Notes: generated by a model not told the origin, from the letters alone. A stretch of 64,000 nucleotides of DNA from a beta proteobacterium AAP65 (GCA_001295865.1 LJHW01000025.1:1-64000); one strand, 5' to 3'. Shown: positions 1-9,527, counted from the first letter of the stretch. Numbers and translations are program-made.

Positions 1-1130
1 CGATGGCGATGGTGCGCAGCGCACCGCCCACCACCTCCCACGCCCAGCCCGCCCAGCACGCCCGAGACGCCGTAGCCCAGCATGGTGTACAGCGCCTGCC
101 CGCGGCCGCGCAGGCGGCCCGGGAAGAGCTGGTGCACCAGCGCGATGCAGGCCGCGTGGTGGGCCGCAAAGGTGATGGCGTGCGTCAGCTGCGCCAGCAC
201 CAGCACCGGCGCCCAGGCACCGCCCCAGGCCGTGGCCACGAAACGCAGCGTGGTCACGGCGGCCGCCGCCTCCAGCCAGCGCCGCGGGCTCAGCCACGGG
301 AACCAGCGGCCCTGGGTCCAGAAGAAGACGATCTCCACGCCCACGCTCACGGCCCACAGCGCGCCCACCGTCCACTTGCCGTAGCCCAGGCTCACGAGGT
401 AGAGCGAGAAGAAGGCGTAGAGGCTGGTGTGCGCCAGCACGGTGAAGAAGATGGAGGCGAAAAACCACGCCACCTCGGGCCGGCGCAGCAGCGGCAGCAC
501 GGGCGGCGCGGGCTCGTCGTGCACCGCGGCGGTTTGCGTGGCGGGCAGTCGCAGCGCCGCCACCAGCAGCAGCGCGTTCATCACCGCCACGAAAGCCGGG
601 AAGATGGCGATGCCCGTCCACTCCAGCAGCACGCCAAAGAGCGTGGCCGCGGCAATGAAACCGATGGAGCCCCACACGCGCACACGGCCGTAGCGGGCGC
701 TGTCGATGCCGCCCCCGGGCGTGTGCAGCAGCTGCGAGAGCATGGCTTCAGACAGCGGCACCACGCCGCCGTTGGCCAGGAACATGCACAGCGTCACCAG
801 CGCCACCGGCAGCGCCGCCTCCACCCCCAGCAGCGCCAGCGCCGAAAGCAGCGCGCCCGCGGCGGCCAGGCGGATGAGCTCGGTGCGGCGACCGCTGTGG
901 TCGCCCGACCAGCTCCAGGCATAGGGCGCGAACAGGCGCGTCACCGACTGCAGCGCCGAGATGGCGCCGATCAGCAGCGTGGAGTAACCCAGGCTCTGGA
1001 ACCACAGCGGCGCATACGGGTTGAAGAGCCCGATGGCTGCGAAGTAGCAGAACGAGAGCGTGCCGAAACGCACCAGCACGCCCGTGGCGGGCGGCGGCGG
1101 CGCCACGGCGCCGGCGGGCGCTGCGGTCAA
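1..1130 (-). CDS. MFS transporter, 3-phenylpropionate/HcaT-like (C-terminus beyond window)
   Basis: Polytopic inner-membrane permease of the major facilitator superfamily, closest in feel to the HcaT/MFS_1-like group. The reading frame opens with a short Pro/Ala-rich stretch, then hydrophobic segments with an Asn-Pro-Tyr in the first helix ([13 protein letters not shown]) and a charged loop with GDHSGRR between helices 2 and 3, a typical MFS motif position. The likely start is a TTG overlapping the aroC stop (TTGA), which suggests translational coupling; an internal GTG is an alternative. The 3' end runs off the window. Near positions 30-60 codon usage switches frame (see findings). The substrate cannot be inferred. 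Confidence 0.75.
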   Translation of the reverse strand, partial: MTAAPAGAVAPPPPATGVLVRFGTLSFCYFAAIGLFNPYAPLWFQSLGYSTLLIGAISALQSVTRLFAPYAWSWSGDHSGRRTELIRLAAAGALLSALALLGVEAALPVALVTLCMFLANGGVVPLSEAMLSQLLHTPGGGIDSARYGRVRVWGSIGFIAAATLFGVLLEWTGIAIFPAFVAVMNALLLVAALRLPATQTAAVHDEPAPPVLPLLRRPEVAWFFASIFFTVLAHTSLYAFFSLYLVSLGYGKWTVGALWAVSVGVEIVFFWTQGRWFPWLSPRRWLEAAAAVTTLRFVATAWGGAWAPVLVLAQLTHAITFAAHHAACIALVHQLFPGRLRGRGQALYTMLGYGVSGVLGGLGVGGGGRCAAHHRH

Positions 1131-2236
1131 GGCTGATGGGGCCGGGCGGCGGCGATGGGTGGCACCGCCAGGTGCACATCGCCGTTCTGCGCGCGGTGGC
1201 GCAGCGCGTGGTCCATCACCACCAGCGCCAGCATGGCCTCGGCGATGGGCGTGGCGCGGATGCCCACGCAGGGGTCGTGGCGGCCGTGGGTCTCCACCAC
1301 CGTGGGCTGGCCCTGGCGGTCGATGCTGGGCTTGGGCAGGCGGATGGAGCTGGTGGGCTTGATGGCGATGCGCACGACCAGGTCCTGCCCGGTGCTGATG
1401 CCGCCCAGCACGCCGCCGGCGTGGTTGCTGGCGAAGCCTTCGGGCGCGAGCTCGTCGCCATGCTGGCTGCCGCGCTCTTGCACGGTGGCAAAGCCGCTGC
1501 CGATTTCCACGCCCTTGACGGCGTTGATGCCCATCATCGCGTAGGCGATGTCGGCGTCGAGCTTGTCGAAGAGGGGGGCGCCCAGGCCCACCGGCATCCC
1601 GCTGGCGCGCACCTCGATGCGTGCGCCGCAGCTGTCGCCGGCCTTGCGCAGCGCGTCCATGTGCGCTTCCAGCGTGGGCACGATCTCGGCGTTGGGCGCG
1701 AAAAAAGGGTTGTGCGGGATGTGCCCGGCGCTGTGGAAAGGAATCTCCACCTCGCCCAGGGCGCTCATCCAGCCCAGGAAGGTGGTGCCGTGCTGCTGCA
1801 GCAGCCACTTCTTGGCCACCGCGCCGGCGGCCACCATGGGTGCGGTGAGCCGCGCCGAAGACCGCCCGCCGCCACGCGGATCGCGCAGGCCGTACTTGCG
1901 CCAGTAGGTGTAGTCGGCGTGACCGGGGCGGAAGGTGTCAAGGATGTTGCCGTAGTCCTTGCTGCGCTGGTCGGTGTTGCGGATGAGCAGGCAGATCGGC
2001 GTGCCGGTGGTGTGGCCCTCGTAGACGCCGGAGAGGATCTCCACCGCATCGGGCTCGTTGCGCTGCGTCACGTGCCGGCTGGTGCCGGGGCGGCGGCGGT
2101 CGAGATCACCCTGGATGTCGGCCTCGGTCAAGGCCAGCCCGGGCGGGCAGCCGTCGATCACGCAGCCGATGGCCGGGCCGTGGCTCTCACCGAAGTTGGT
2201 GACGCAAAAGAGCTCGCCGAAGGTGCTGCCGGACAT
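1127..2236 (-). CDS. aroC: Chorismate synthase
   Basis: Cytoplasmic last enzyme of the shikimate pathway, converting 5-enolpyruvylshikimate-3-phosphate to chorismate with reduced FMN. At 369 residues it matches the usual bacterial length. All three family signatures are visible: [18 protein letters not shown] near residues 16-33, an [12 protein letters not shown] block near 270, and [10 protein letters not shown] near 325. The start ATG gives the canonical N-terminus ([17 protein letters not shown]). It sits 69 bp after the histidine kinase gene and overlaps the MFS gene downstream. The pairing with these neighbours looks positional, not metabolic. Confidence 0.97.
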   Translation of the reverse strand: MSGSTFGELFCVTNFGESHGPAIGCVIDGCPPGLALTEADIQGDLDRRRPGTSRHVTQRNEPDAVEILSGVYEGHTTGTPICLLIRNTDQRSKDYGNILDTFRPGHADYTYWRKYGLRDPRGGGRSSARLTAPMVAAGAVAKKWLLQQHGTTFLGWMSALGEVEIPFHSAGHIPHNPFFAPNAEIVPTLEAHMDALRKAGDSCGARIEVRASGMPVGLGAPLFDKLDADIAYAMMGINAVKGVEIGSGFATVQERGSQHGDELAPEGFASNHAGGVLGGISTGQDLVVRIAIKPTSSIRLPKPSIDRQGQPTVVETHGRHDPCVGIRATPIAEAMLALVVMDHALRHRAQNGDVHLAVPPIAAARPHQP

Positions 2237-2305
2237 GTGCGGGGCTGGTCTGGAGGAAACCGCGAATTGTAGAGAGCGGGCTGTGGCGCCCGCGGTGCCT
2301 GCGGC

Positions 2306-5080
2306 TCAGGCCGACACTTCGCGCAGCGCGCGTTCGGCCAGCGCGGCAGCGTCGCCCGTTTTCTGCAGCACGGCACGCACCAACGCGCCTTCCAGCGCGG
2401 CGGCCTCGGTGTCGATGTCGGCCGTCATCGCCAGCAGCCAGGGCGCCGGGGCCGGCAGTTCGGCGCGCGCCCAGGCCAGCAACTCAGAGCCGCTGCCGTC
2501 GGGCAGGTGAAGATCGCTCAGCAGCAGGTCGATGCCGCCGGCGGCCAGCCGCAGGCGCGCCTGCGCCACGGTGGCGGCCACCTCCACGCGGTGGCCTCGC
2601 TGTTCGAAGGCCCGTGCCAGCAGCAGCGCCAGCACTTCGGCGTCTTCCACCACCAGCACGTGCAGCGCGCGCACCGGGGCCGGCGCGGGCGCTTCGGGCA
2701 GGGGCTCGGCCTGCAGGCTGATGCGCACCACCGTGCCGCCGCCCGGCCGGGCCTGCAGCGTGAGCTCACCGCCCATCAGGCGCATGAGTTCGCGGCTGAT
2801 GGGCAGGCCCAGGCCGGCGCTGGCCGTGTCGCGGTGCGCCGCGCCATAGGGTTCGAAAAGCCCTGGCACATCGGCAGGGGCCACGCCACGCCCGCGGTCG
2901 CGCACCTCCATGACCACGGTGCCAGGGGCCAGCGGGTCGGCCGGCAGCACGGCCAGTTCCACCTCAGCCGGGGCGGTGCCCGGGGTGGCCGCGCCGTACT
3001 TCACGGCGTTGGAGAGCAGGTTGCGCAGCACCTGCTGCAGGCGCAGCGCATCGACCTGCCGCCGCGGGTCGGGCTGCGGCCCCTGCAGGCGCAGCTGCAG
3101 CCCGGCGAGCTCGGCCGCCGGTGCCATTTCACGCGCCACGGCCTGCAGCAGCGGCATCAGGCGCGTGGGCTCGGTGTGCAGGCGCAGGCGGCCGGCGTCC
3201 AGGCGGTCGCGGTCGATGAGGTTGTTCAGCAGGCGCAGGGTGCTGCGCGCAGCTTCGGCCAGGCGCGCAGCATTGCTCGGTGCGGGTGCCGATGCGGTGT
3301 TGGCCGCAGCGGCCCCCTGCGTCTCTTGAGCCAGTTCTGCCCCGGCAATGACGCTGTGCAGCGAGTTGCGAACCTCGTGCGCGAGAAAGGCCGCCAGCCG
3401 CGCCTTCTCGGTGCCCACGCGCTCGGCGGCCTGCTGCGCCGCTTGCGTGCGGCGCACCTCGGCCCACAGCCGGCGGCTGTGCAGCCACCACAAGGCCCCC
3501 AACAAGGCCAGCACCGCGGCCGCCCAGGGCCCGTAGCGGCGCAGCAGTGCTTTGTGCACGTCGGCCTGCACCGAGCGGCTGAACCATCGGTTCTTGAGCT
3601 GCGGCATGTCCTGGTCGATGGCGACATCGAGCGCACGCTTGAACAGCGGCACCATCGCCGCGTGGCGTTCAGGCAGGGCCAGGCTGTGGAAGCGGCGCAA
3701 CTGCGCTTCGGCGCCGATGACCTGCAGGTCGGCCCGCGGCTGGCGCGCCATGGCCACCATGGTGCTCACGACATCGGCCAGCGTGGCGTCGGCCTCGTCC
3801 TGGCGCACGGCTGCCAGGCAGGCCTCCAAGGCCGGGCAATCGACGATGCGCACACCCGGGTAGCGCGATTCGACGTAAGGCCGCGCCGCGCTGCCCGGTG
3901 GCAGCGCCAGGCGCCGGCCGTACATCTGCACGAGGTCGAAGGCCCCGCTTTCGGGCCGGCCGATGAGCACCGTGGGGTACTCGATGAAGGGCCCGACAAA
4001 CCGCAGCTGGCTGGCGCTTTCGGCGCCTTCGTCGGCCCCCACCAGCACGTCCACGCGGCCGGCAGCCAGCGCGGCGGGCACCTGCTCGGGGGTGAGGGCC
4101 AGCCAGGCCCTGGGCGCCTTGCCCAGGCGCTGCAACACACCGCGCAGCATGTCCACCGACAAGCCCTCGGGCTGGCCCTCGGCGTTGAGGCTGGCAAAGG
4201 GCGCGTCGCGGCCCACCAGGCCCACCACCGGCGCCGGCCAGGCGGCCAGCTGCGCGGTGTCTTCGGGGCTGAGCTGCAGCGCTTGCGGGCGGCTGTCGGG
4301 GGCCCTGACGCTCCAGGCCTCCACCAGGCTGTCCACACGCAGCGGCGGGTAGTTGCGCACGGCCTCGGCCAGGCGCTGCGCCAGGGCCGGCTGCGTGGCC
4401 GGCACCGCCAGGTGCAGGCGGCCGCTGGGCGCGTCGATGCGGCGCGCCACGGACAGGCCGCGGATCTGCTCACGCTCGATGATGTCCACCAGCACCGGCA
4501 GCGATTCGAGCAGCGTGTCGGCGCGCCCGGTGCGCACGGCCTCGATGCCCTCACGCGGGCTGCCCACCACCACGCGCGAGGCCAGCGGGAAAAGCCGGTC
4601 GGCCTGCGCCTGGCTGGCGTAGCCGTTGACCACCGCGATGCTGCGGCCGGCCAGGTCGGGCAGCAGCGCGCCCGAGGGCTGCTCGGCCCGCGTCAGCAGC
4701 GCCAGCTGGAACTGCGCGTAGGGCGGCGTGAAACGCAGCTGCAGCTCGCGTTCGGCACTGCGCGCCATCGAACTGGCCAGCTGGATGCGGCCGGCGGCCA
4801 GGTCGGCTTCGAGTTGGCGGTAATCGGTGTAGCGCACCGGCTGCAGCACGAGGCCGGCAGCGCGCGCCATCTCGCCGACGATCTCCAGGTCGGCGCCCCC
4901 GGGCACGCCGTCCTGCGGCCAGATCTGGAAGGGCGGGAAACTCGCCAGCACGCCGTAGCGCACTGGCTGGGGCACCGGCTGCTCGGACGCCGACGCTGCG
5001 GGCAACGCGGCCACCGCCGTGGCGCTGAGCAGCAGCCAAAGTGGCAGCAGCAGCGGGAGCAACGACAACAACAGGCGCAT
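2306..5080 (-). CDS. Hybrid sensor histidine kinase with two periplasmic SBP_bac_3 domains
   Basis: A 924-residue membrane sensor of BvgS/EvgS-like architecture. In order: hydrophobic signal segment (about 1-31), two tandem family-3 solute-binding domains (about 38-265 and 280-505), one transmembrane helix (about 518-536), HisKA with phosphoacceptor His568 in FLAHEVRNS, HATPase with Asn691 and DRGRG and GLGLPIS boxes, and a C-terminal receiver with Asp856 in SDLHLPDG, Thr886 and Lys907. By family logic the periplasmic domains sense a small ligand. There is no PAS or HPt domain, unlike BvgS, and no separate response regulator lies in the window, so the output partner is unknown. Confidence 0.93.
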   Translation of the reverse strand: MRLLLSLLPLLLPLWLLLSATAVAALPAASASEQPVPQPVRYGVLASFPPFQIWPQDGVPGGADLEIVGEMARAAGLVLQPVRYTDYRQLEADLAAGRIQLASSMARSAERELQLRFTPPYAQFQLALLTRAEQPSGALLPDLAGRSIAVVNGYASQAQADRLFPLASRVVVGSPREGIEAVRTGRADTLLESLPVLVDIIEREQIRGLSVARRIDAPSGRLHLAVPATQPALAQRLAEAVRNYPPLRVDSLVEAWSVRAPDSRPQALQLSPEDTAQLAAWPAPVVGLVGRDAPFASLNAEGQPEGLSVDMLRGVLQRLGKAPRAWLALTPEQVPAALAAGRVDVLVGADEGAESASQLRFVGPFIEYPTVLIGRPESGAFDLVQMYGRRLALPPGSAARPYVESRYPGVRIVDCPALEACLAAVRQDEADATLADVVSTMVAMARQPRADLQVIGAEAQLRRFHSLALPERHAAMVPLFKRALDVAIDQDMPQLKNRWFSRSVQADVHKALLRRYGPWAAAVLALLGALWWLHSRRLWAEVRRTQAAQQAAERVGTEKARLAAFLAHEVRNSLHSVIAGAELAQETQGAAAANTASAPAPSNAARLAEAARSTLRLLNNLIDRDRLDAGRLRLHTEPTRLMPLLQAVAREMAPAAELAGLQLRLQGPQPDPRRQVDALRLQQVLRNLLSNAVKYGAATPGTAPAEVELAVLPADPLAPGTVVMEVRDRGRGVAPADVPGLFEPYGAAHRDTASAGLGLPISRELMRLMGGELTLQARPGGGTVVRISLQAEPLPEAPAPAPVRALHVLVVEDAEVLALLLARAFEQRGHRVEVAATVAQARLRLAAGGIDLLLSDLHLPDGSGSELLAWARAELPAPAPWLLAMTADIDTEAAALEGALVRAVLQKTGDAAALAERALREVSA

Positions 5081-5116
5081 CGGCGGCAGCGCAGGGGCAG
5101 TCGGCGCGGGCCGGGC

Positions 5117-5569
5117 TCAGGACGCGGGGCTGTCCTTCTCGGGCCAGTCGCGGATGTAGGCCTTGAGCATGCGGTTCTCGAAGTCTTGCGCGTCGACCAC
5201 GGTCTTGGCCACGTCGTAGAACGAGATCACGCCCATCAGCGTGCGGCGGTCGAGCACGGGCATGTAGCGCGCGTGGCGCTGCAGCATCATGCGGCGCACC
5301 TCATCCACGCCGGTCTCGGGCGTGCAGGTGAGTGGCGCGTCGTCCATCACGCTGCGCACCAGGCGCGTGCCCACGCTGCCGCCGCCGGCCACCACCGCGG
5401 CGATGACCTCGCGGAAGGTGAGCATGCCCACCACGTCGCCGTGTTCCATGACGACGAGCGAACCGATGTCGAGTTCGGCCATGGTCTGCACGGCCTCGGC
5501 CAGGGTTTGATCGGGCTGCACGGTGAAGAGCGTGTTGCCCTTGACGCGCAGGATGTCGGTGACTTTCAT
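5117..5569 (-). CDS. Tandem CBS-domain protein
   Basis: Small cytoplasmic protein of 150 residues made of two CBS motifs (about 8-60 and 75-125), beginning KVTDILRVKGNTLFTV and containing the second-repeat signature RHARYMPVLDRRTLMGVISFYDV. Stand-alone CBS pairs of this kind generally bind adenosine nucleotides and act as energy-sensing regulators; the target here is unknown. I chose the internal ATG at 5569 over an upstream in-frame ATG at 5632, because the protein family begins MKV-x-DIL and the extra 21 residues look like leader sequence. It lies 36 bp upstream of the histidine kinase gene and may share its transcript. Confidence 0.9.
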   Translation of the reverse strand: MKVTDILRVKGNTLFTVQPDQTLAEAVQTMAELDIGSLVVMEHGDVVGMLTFREVIAAVVAGGGSVGTRLVRSVMDDAPLTCTPETGVDEVRRMMLQRHARYMPVLDRRTLMGVISFYDVAKTVVDAQDFENRMLKAYIRDWPEKDSPAS

Positions 5570-5585
5570 GGCTGCTGTGAACCCG

Positions 5586-5640
5586 GTTGACAGCCGCATT
5601 CGCGGCCCTGGAACGAGGTCAATATAGCCCACAATGCCCG
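5586..5640. promoter_or_regulatory. Divergent promoter region between CBS gene and metY
   Basis: The roughly 140-bp gap between the minus-strand CBS gene and plus-strand metY contains the only AT-richer patch nearby, TCAATATAG followed by CACAATG, plus a TTGACA at about 5587 and a short inverted repeat CCGCATTCGCGG. Spacing to a good second hexamer is poor for both directions, so individual promoters cannot be assigned. No SAM riboswitch-like structure was recognised ahead of metY. Confidence 0.3.
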
Positions 5641-5710
5641 CGCTGATGGGCGGCGATGGCGGCGTTTGCCCGCGCTGCCCGGCCCCACCCCACCCCGATC
5701 AAGGACTGCC

Positions 5711-7012
5711 ATGCCCGGCTACGGCGATCCCGGTTTCGACACCCTGGCCCTGCACGCGGGCGCCGCGCCCGACCCCGCCACCGGCGCGCGCGCGGTGCCG
5801 CTGCACCTGAGCACGAGCTTCGTGTTCCAGAACAGCGAACACGCCGCCAGCCTTTTCAACCTGGAACGCAGCGGCCACGTCTACAGCCGCATCAGCAACC
5901 CGACCAACGCGGTGCTGGAAGAACGCATCGCGGCGCTGGAAGGCGGCGTGGGCGCCGTCGCCACGGCGAGCGGCCAGGCGGCACTCTTTCTCGCCATCAG
6001 CACGCTGGCCGGCGCGGGCTCGCACATCGTGGCGAGTTCGGCGCTCTACGGCGGCAGCCACAACCTGTTGCACTACACGCTGGCGCGTTTCGGCATCACC
6101 ACCACCTTCGTGAAGCCGGGCAACATCGACGGCTGGCGCGCCGCCATCCGCCCCGAGACCAAGCTGCTCTTCGGCGAGACCCTGGGCAACCCCGGCCTGG
6201 ACGTGCTGGACATCCCCACCGTCAGCGCCATCGCGCACGAGGCCGGCGTGCCGCTGCTGGTGGACAGCACCTTCACCACGCCCTGGCTGATGCAGCCTTT
6301 TGCGCATGGCGCCGATCTGGTCTTCCACAGCGCCACCAAGTTCCTCTGCGGCCACGGCACCGTGGTGGGCGGTTTGCTGGTGGACGGCGGGCGTTTCCCT
6401 TGGCATGCCGCCGGGCGTTTTCCGGAACTGAACCAGCCCTACGCCGGCTTCCACGGCATGGTGTTCAGCGAAGAAAGCACCGACGGCGCCTTCCTGCTGC
6501 GCGCGCGCCGCGAGGGCCTGCGCGATTTCGGCGCCTGCATGAGCCCGCACACGGCCTGGCTGATGCTGCAGGGCATCGAGACGCTGCCGCTGCGCATGGC
6601 GCGGCACGTGGAGAACACGCGCAAGGTGGTGGATTTCCTGAGCCGCCACGCACAGGTGGCGCGGGTGGGCTACCCCGAACTGGAAGACCACCCCAGCCAT
6701 GCGTTGGCGCAGCGCCTGCTGCCGCGCGGCTGCGGCGCGGTGTTCAGCTTCGACCTGAAGGGCAGCCGCGCCCAGGGCCGCGCCTTCATCGAGGCGCTGA
6801 AGATCTTCAGCCACCTGGCCAACGTGGGCGATTGCCGCAGCCTCGTCATCCACCCGGCCAGCACCACGCACTTCCGCATGGACGACGCGGCGCTGGCCGC
6901 GGCCGGCATCACGGCTGGCACCATCCGCCTGAGTATCGGCCTGGAAGACCCCGACGATCTCATCGACGACCTGAAGCGGGCCTTCAAGGTGGCCGAGAAG
7001 GTGGCGGCATGA
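5711..7012 (+). CDS. metY: O-acetylhomoserine aminocarboxypropyltransferase
   Basis: PLP enzyme of the Cys/Met-metabolism family that forms homocysteine directly from O-acetylhomoserine and sulfide (direct sulfhydrylation) in the cytoplasm. It has 433 residues. Visible features are YSRISNPTNAVLEERIAALEGG near 58-80, the substrate/PLP region SGQAALF, and HSATKFLCGHGT with PLP-lysine Lys210. Length and the RISNPT block favour MetY over MetZ (O-succinylhomoserine sulfhydrylase), which cannot be fully excluded. The start at 5711 has a good AAGGA ribosome site 6 nt upstream; an earlier in-frame ATG at 5666 lacks one. Its stop overlaps the next gene (ATGA). Confidence 0.9.
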   Translation: MPGYGDPGFDTLALHAGAAPDPATGARAVPLHLSTSFVFQNSEHAASLFNLERSGHVYSRISNPTNAVLEERIAALEGGVGAVATASGQAALFLAISTLAGAGSHIVASSALYGGSHNLLHYTLARFGITTTFVKPGNIDGWRAAIRPETKLLFGETLGNPGLDVLDIPTVSAIAHEAGVPLLVDSTFTTPWLMQPFAHGADLVFHSATKFLCGHGTVVGGLLVDGGRFPWHAAGRFPELNQPYAGFHGMVFSEESTDGAFLLRARREGLRDFGACMSPHTAWLMLQGIETLPLRMARHVENTRKVVDFLSRHAQVARVGYPELEDHPSHALAQRLLPRGCGAVFSFDLKGSRAQGRAFIEALKIFSHLANVGDCRSLVIHPASTTHFRMDDAALAAAGITAGTIRLSIGLEDPDDLIDDLKRAFKVAEKVAA

Positions 7013-7809
7013 GGCTGAACGTCGACGGCCGCGAGGCCTACGCCTACACCGGCGGCAAGCCCTTCGACCCCACCCTGCCCTGCGTGGTGTTCGTGCACGG
7101 CGCGCTCAACGACCACAGCGTCTTCACGCTGCTGGCGCGGTGGTTCGCGCACCACGGCCACGGCGTGCTGGCGGTGGACCTGCCCGGCCACATGCGCAGC
7201 GCCGGCCCGGCGCTGACCTGCGTGGAAGACATGGCCGATTGGCTGTGGGCGCTGCTGGACGCCGCTGACGTGCAGCAGGCCGCGCTGGCCGGCCACAGCA
7301 TGGGCTCGCTGGTGGCGCTGGAGGCGGCTGCGCGCCAGCCCGAACGCGCCACGCGCCTGGCGATGCTGGGCAGTTGCGTGCCCATGCCGGTGCCGCAGGC
7401 GCTGCTGGACCTCTCGCTCACCGACACTGCCGCGGCCATCCACCGCGTGGCGAGCTTTTCCATCTCCACCTGGGCCAGCAAACCCTCCTACCCCGGCCCG
7501 GGCGTGTGGCTGCACGGCGGCAGCCGCGCGCTGATGCACCAGGTGCTGGCCGCGCAAGGCGATGCACGGCTCTTCCACACCGACTTCTCGGCCTGCAACG
7601 CCTACACCGGCGGCCTGGCCGCGGCGGAGCGCGTGCGCTGTCCGGCCGCGCTGGTGCTGGGACAGGCCGACCAGATGACCCTGCCGCGCGGTGCGCGCGA
7701 AGTGGCGCAGCGGCTGAAGGCCCAGGTGCACACCGTCGCGGCCGGACATGCGCTGATGGCCGAAGCGCCCGACGCCGTGCTGACGGCCATGCGCGCCGCG
7801 CTGGGCTGA
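7009..7809 (+). CDS. Alpha/beta-fold hydrolase
   Basis: Cytoplasmic alpha/beta hydrolase of 266 residues. The oxyanion region VVFVHGALNDH lies at about 26-36. The nucleophile elbow GHSMGS places Ser97. An acid candidate is in LGQADQMT and the catalytic His is in AAGHALM near the C-terminus, so the triad looks intact. The ATG overlaps the metY stop by 4 nt, implying translational coupling. In other bacteria homoserine O-acetyltransferase (MetX) is also an alpha/beta hydrolase, but this protein is shorter and lacks recognisable MetX motifs, so I call only a generic hydrolase, possibly an esterase. Confidence 0.85.
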   Translation: MRLNVDGREAYAYTGGKPFDPTLPCVVFVHGALNDHSVFTLLARWFAHHGHGVLAVDLPGHMRSAGPALTCVEDMADWLWALLDAADVQQAALAGHSMGSLVALEAAARQPERATRLAMLGSCVPMPVPQALLDLSLTDTAAAIHRVASFSISTWASKPSYPGPGVWLHGGSRALMHQVLAAQGDARLFHTDFSACNAYTGGLAAAERVRCPAALVLGQADQMTLPRGAREVAQRLKAQVHTVAAGHALMAEAPDAVLTAMRAALG

Positions 7810-7815
7810 ACTGCC

Positions 7816-9072
7816 TCAGCCCAGCGCGTCAGCCAGCATCACCTGTTCAAAACCCGCGCTGCGGCGGAAACCCGCGGCGGTGGCGCTGGGCGCCAGCAAC
7901 GTGCGGTCGATCAGCGGCTGCAGCGGCGTGCGCGCCGGGTCGCACAGCAGCACGTGGCGCGCGCTGCCGCCTTCGTCCAGGCGCTGCACCCAATCGAGTT
8001 CGGCCAGCAGGTCCACCAGCGGCTCCAGCTGCAGCGGGTCGGCGCGCAGCGCTTCGCCCAGCGCGGCCAGCGAGAGGCCGCGCTGCGGCGCCTGCCGCGC
8101 GGCGTCGAGCAGGCGCAGCACGGCCAGTGCGAGTTCGAAGCGCCAGCCCGGCACGGCGGGCCGCGCGGCCACGCGCATCTGCAGGCTGGGCGCGTAGGCC
8201 GCGATCACCGCGCCCAGCAGCACGATGACCCAGCCGAGGTAGATCCACAGCAGCAGGATGGGCAAGGTCGCGAATGCGCCGTACACGGCCGAGAAGGTGG
8301 GCACGGCGTCCACGTACCAGGCCAGCGCCTTCTTCGCAAGTTCGAAGGCCGCCGCGACGAAAATGCCGCCGGCCCAGGCATGGCGCCAGCGCACCGAGGT
8401 GTTGGGCACGTAATGGAACATCGCGGCCGTGGCGCCCGCGAACAACAGGAACTGCACCGTTTCCAGCAGCAGGCCCACGCCGCCGGGTGCGCTGCCCACC
8501 AGCCCGCGTGAGGCCGTCACGGCGGAAGAGGTGAGCCAGACGCTGAAACCCAGCACCAGCGGCCCCAGCGTGAGCCCGGCCCAGTACACCAGCACCCGCT
8601 GCGCGAAGTGCCGCGGTCGGCGCACGCGCCAGATGGCGTTGAGCGTGCGGTCGATGGTCAGCGACATGGCCAGCGCCGTGGCCACCAGCAGCACCAGCCC
8701 GGCCGTGCCGATGCCGCGCGCCTTGGAGGCGAACATCGTCAGCGAGCGCAGCACCGGCCTCGCGATGCCATCGGGCACCAGGTTCTGCAGGAAGTACTTC
8801 TGCAAGGCCACCTCGATGCCCGCGAACATCGGGAAGGCCGTGAAGATGGCGAGCGTCACCGTGACCAGCGGCACCAGCGCGATCAAGGTGGTGAAGGTGA
8901 GGCTGCCGGCCGTGAGGCCGAGGCGGTCTTCGCTGAAACGCTGGCGCAAGGTGCGCAGGGTCTCGAACCAGGGCCAGGTGCGCAGGGTCTGCAACAACAG
9001 CGAGACCTGCATGCGGACCATCGCCACCAGGCCGGCCAGCGAGCGCCCCTGCGGGCGCGAGAGCATGTTCAT
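7816..9072 (-). CDS. YihY/virulence factor BrkB-family inner membrane protein
   Basis: Integral membrane protein of about 418 residues from the family once misnamed ribonuclease BN. The hallmark N-terminal region is present (RLGLTAGSLTFTTLIALVPLVTV, about 50-72). About six membrane helices follow, with YVPNTSVRWRHAWAGG in the conserved loop, and then a soluble C-terminal tail of about 110 residues resembling a winged-helix domain. The start at 9072 avoids overlap with the divergent gene at 9090; an ATG at 9132 would overlap it. The biochemical role of the family is unresolved. It is convergent with the hydrolase, 6 bp apart. Confidence 0.88.
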   Translation of the reverse strand: MNMLSRPQGRSLAGLVAMVRMQVSLLLQTLRTWPWFETLRTLRQRFSEDRLGLTAGSLTFTTLIALVPLVTVTLAIFTAFPMFAGIEVALQKYFLQNLVPDGIARPVLRSLTMFASKARGIGTAGLVLLVATALAMSLTIDRTLNAIWRVRRPRHFAQRVLVYWAGLTLGPLVLGFSVWLTSSAVTASRGLVGSAPGGVGLLLETVQFLLFAGATAAMFHYVPNTSVRWRHAWAGGIFVAAAFELAKKALAWYVDAVPTFSAVYGAFATLPILLLWIYLGWVIVLLGAVIAAYAPSLQMRVAARPAVPGWRFELALAVLRLLDAARQAPQRGLSLAALGEALRADPLQLEPLVDLLAELDWVQRLDEGGSARHVLLCDPARTPLQPLIDRTLLAPSATAAGFRRSAGFEQVMLADALG

Positions 9073-9089
9073 GCTGGCTATGATGCCCC

Positions 9090-9527
9090 ATGACCACTGC
9101 AACGCCCCCCGACGAAGCGCCCCCGCGCGCACCCGATGCCATCGTGCGCAGCACGCGCGCGGCCGCGCTGGCGGCCCTGCTGGCCCTCATCGCGCTGGGC
9201 CTGGCCTGGGAGCTGTGGCTGGCCCCCACCGGCAGCGGCACGCTGGCGCTGAAGGTGCTGCCGCTGGTGTTCTGCGTGGCCGGGCTGCTGCGCCACCGCA
9301 TGTACACCTTCCGCTGGCTGAGCCTGCTGGTGTGGCTGTACTTCATGGAAGGCGTGGTGCGCGCCACCACCGAAAGCGGCGTGAGCCAGCTGATGGCGGT
9401 GCTGGAGATCGTGCTGAGCCTGGTGCTCTTTGTCGTCAGCGGCATCTACATCCGCTGGCGGCAGCGCAACGGCGCCGCCATCGCGGCCGCCGAGAAAGCC
9501 AAGGCCGCCGGCGGGGCGGCCGCATGA
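9090..9527 (+). CDS. DUF2069 membrane protein
   Basis: A 145-residue protein with an N-terminal soluble tail and about four hydrophobic helices (about 24-45, 54-70, 76-90, 103-125). The DUF2069 pattern is recognisable in LLRHRMYTFRWLSLLVWLYF and EGVVRA. Its tail is Ala/Lys-rich. The function of DUF2069 is unknown. It is divergent from the YihY gene with only 17 bp between start codons. Its stop overlaps the start of the FAD dehydrogenase (ATGA), so those two are translationally coupled. Confidence 0.85.
   Translation: MTTATPPDEAPPRAPDAIVRSTRAAALAALLALIALGLAWELWLAPTGSGTLALKVLPLVFCVAGLLRHRMYTFRWLSLLVWLYFMEGVVRATTESGVSQLMAVLEIVLSLVLFVVSGIYIRWRQRNGAAIAAAEKAKAAGGAAA

Noticed and set aside
2507-5590. 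Plus-strand open frame of over 1000 codons
   Set aside because: It is antisense to the histidine kinase and CBS genes, has Gln/His/Arg-rich low-complexity composition, and results from GC-rich codon bias.
5570-5710. Possible SAM riboswitch ahead of metY
   Set aside because: The gap is short and shared with a divergent gene, and no known SAM-riboswitch core sequence was recognised.
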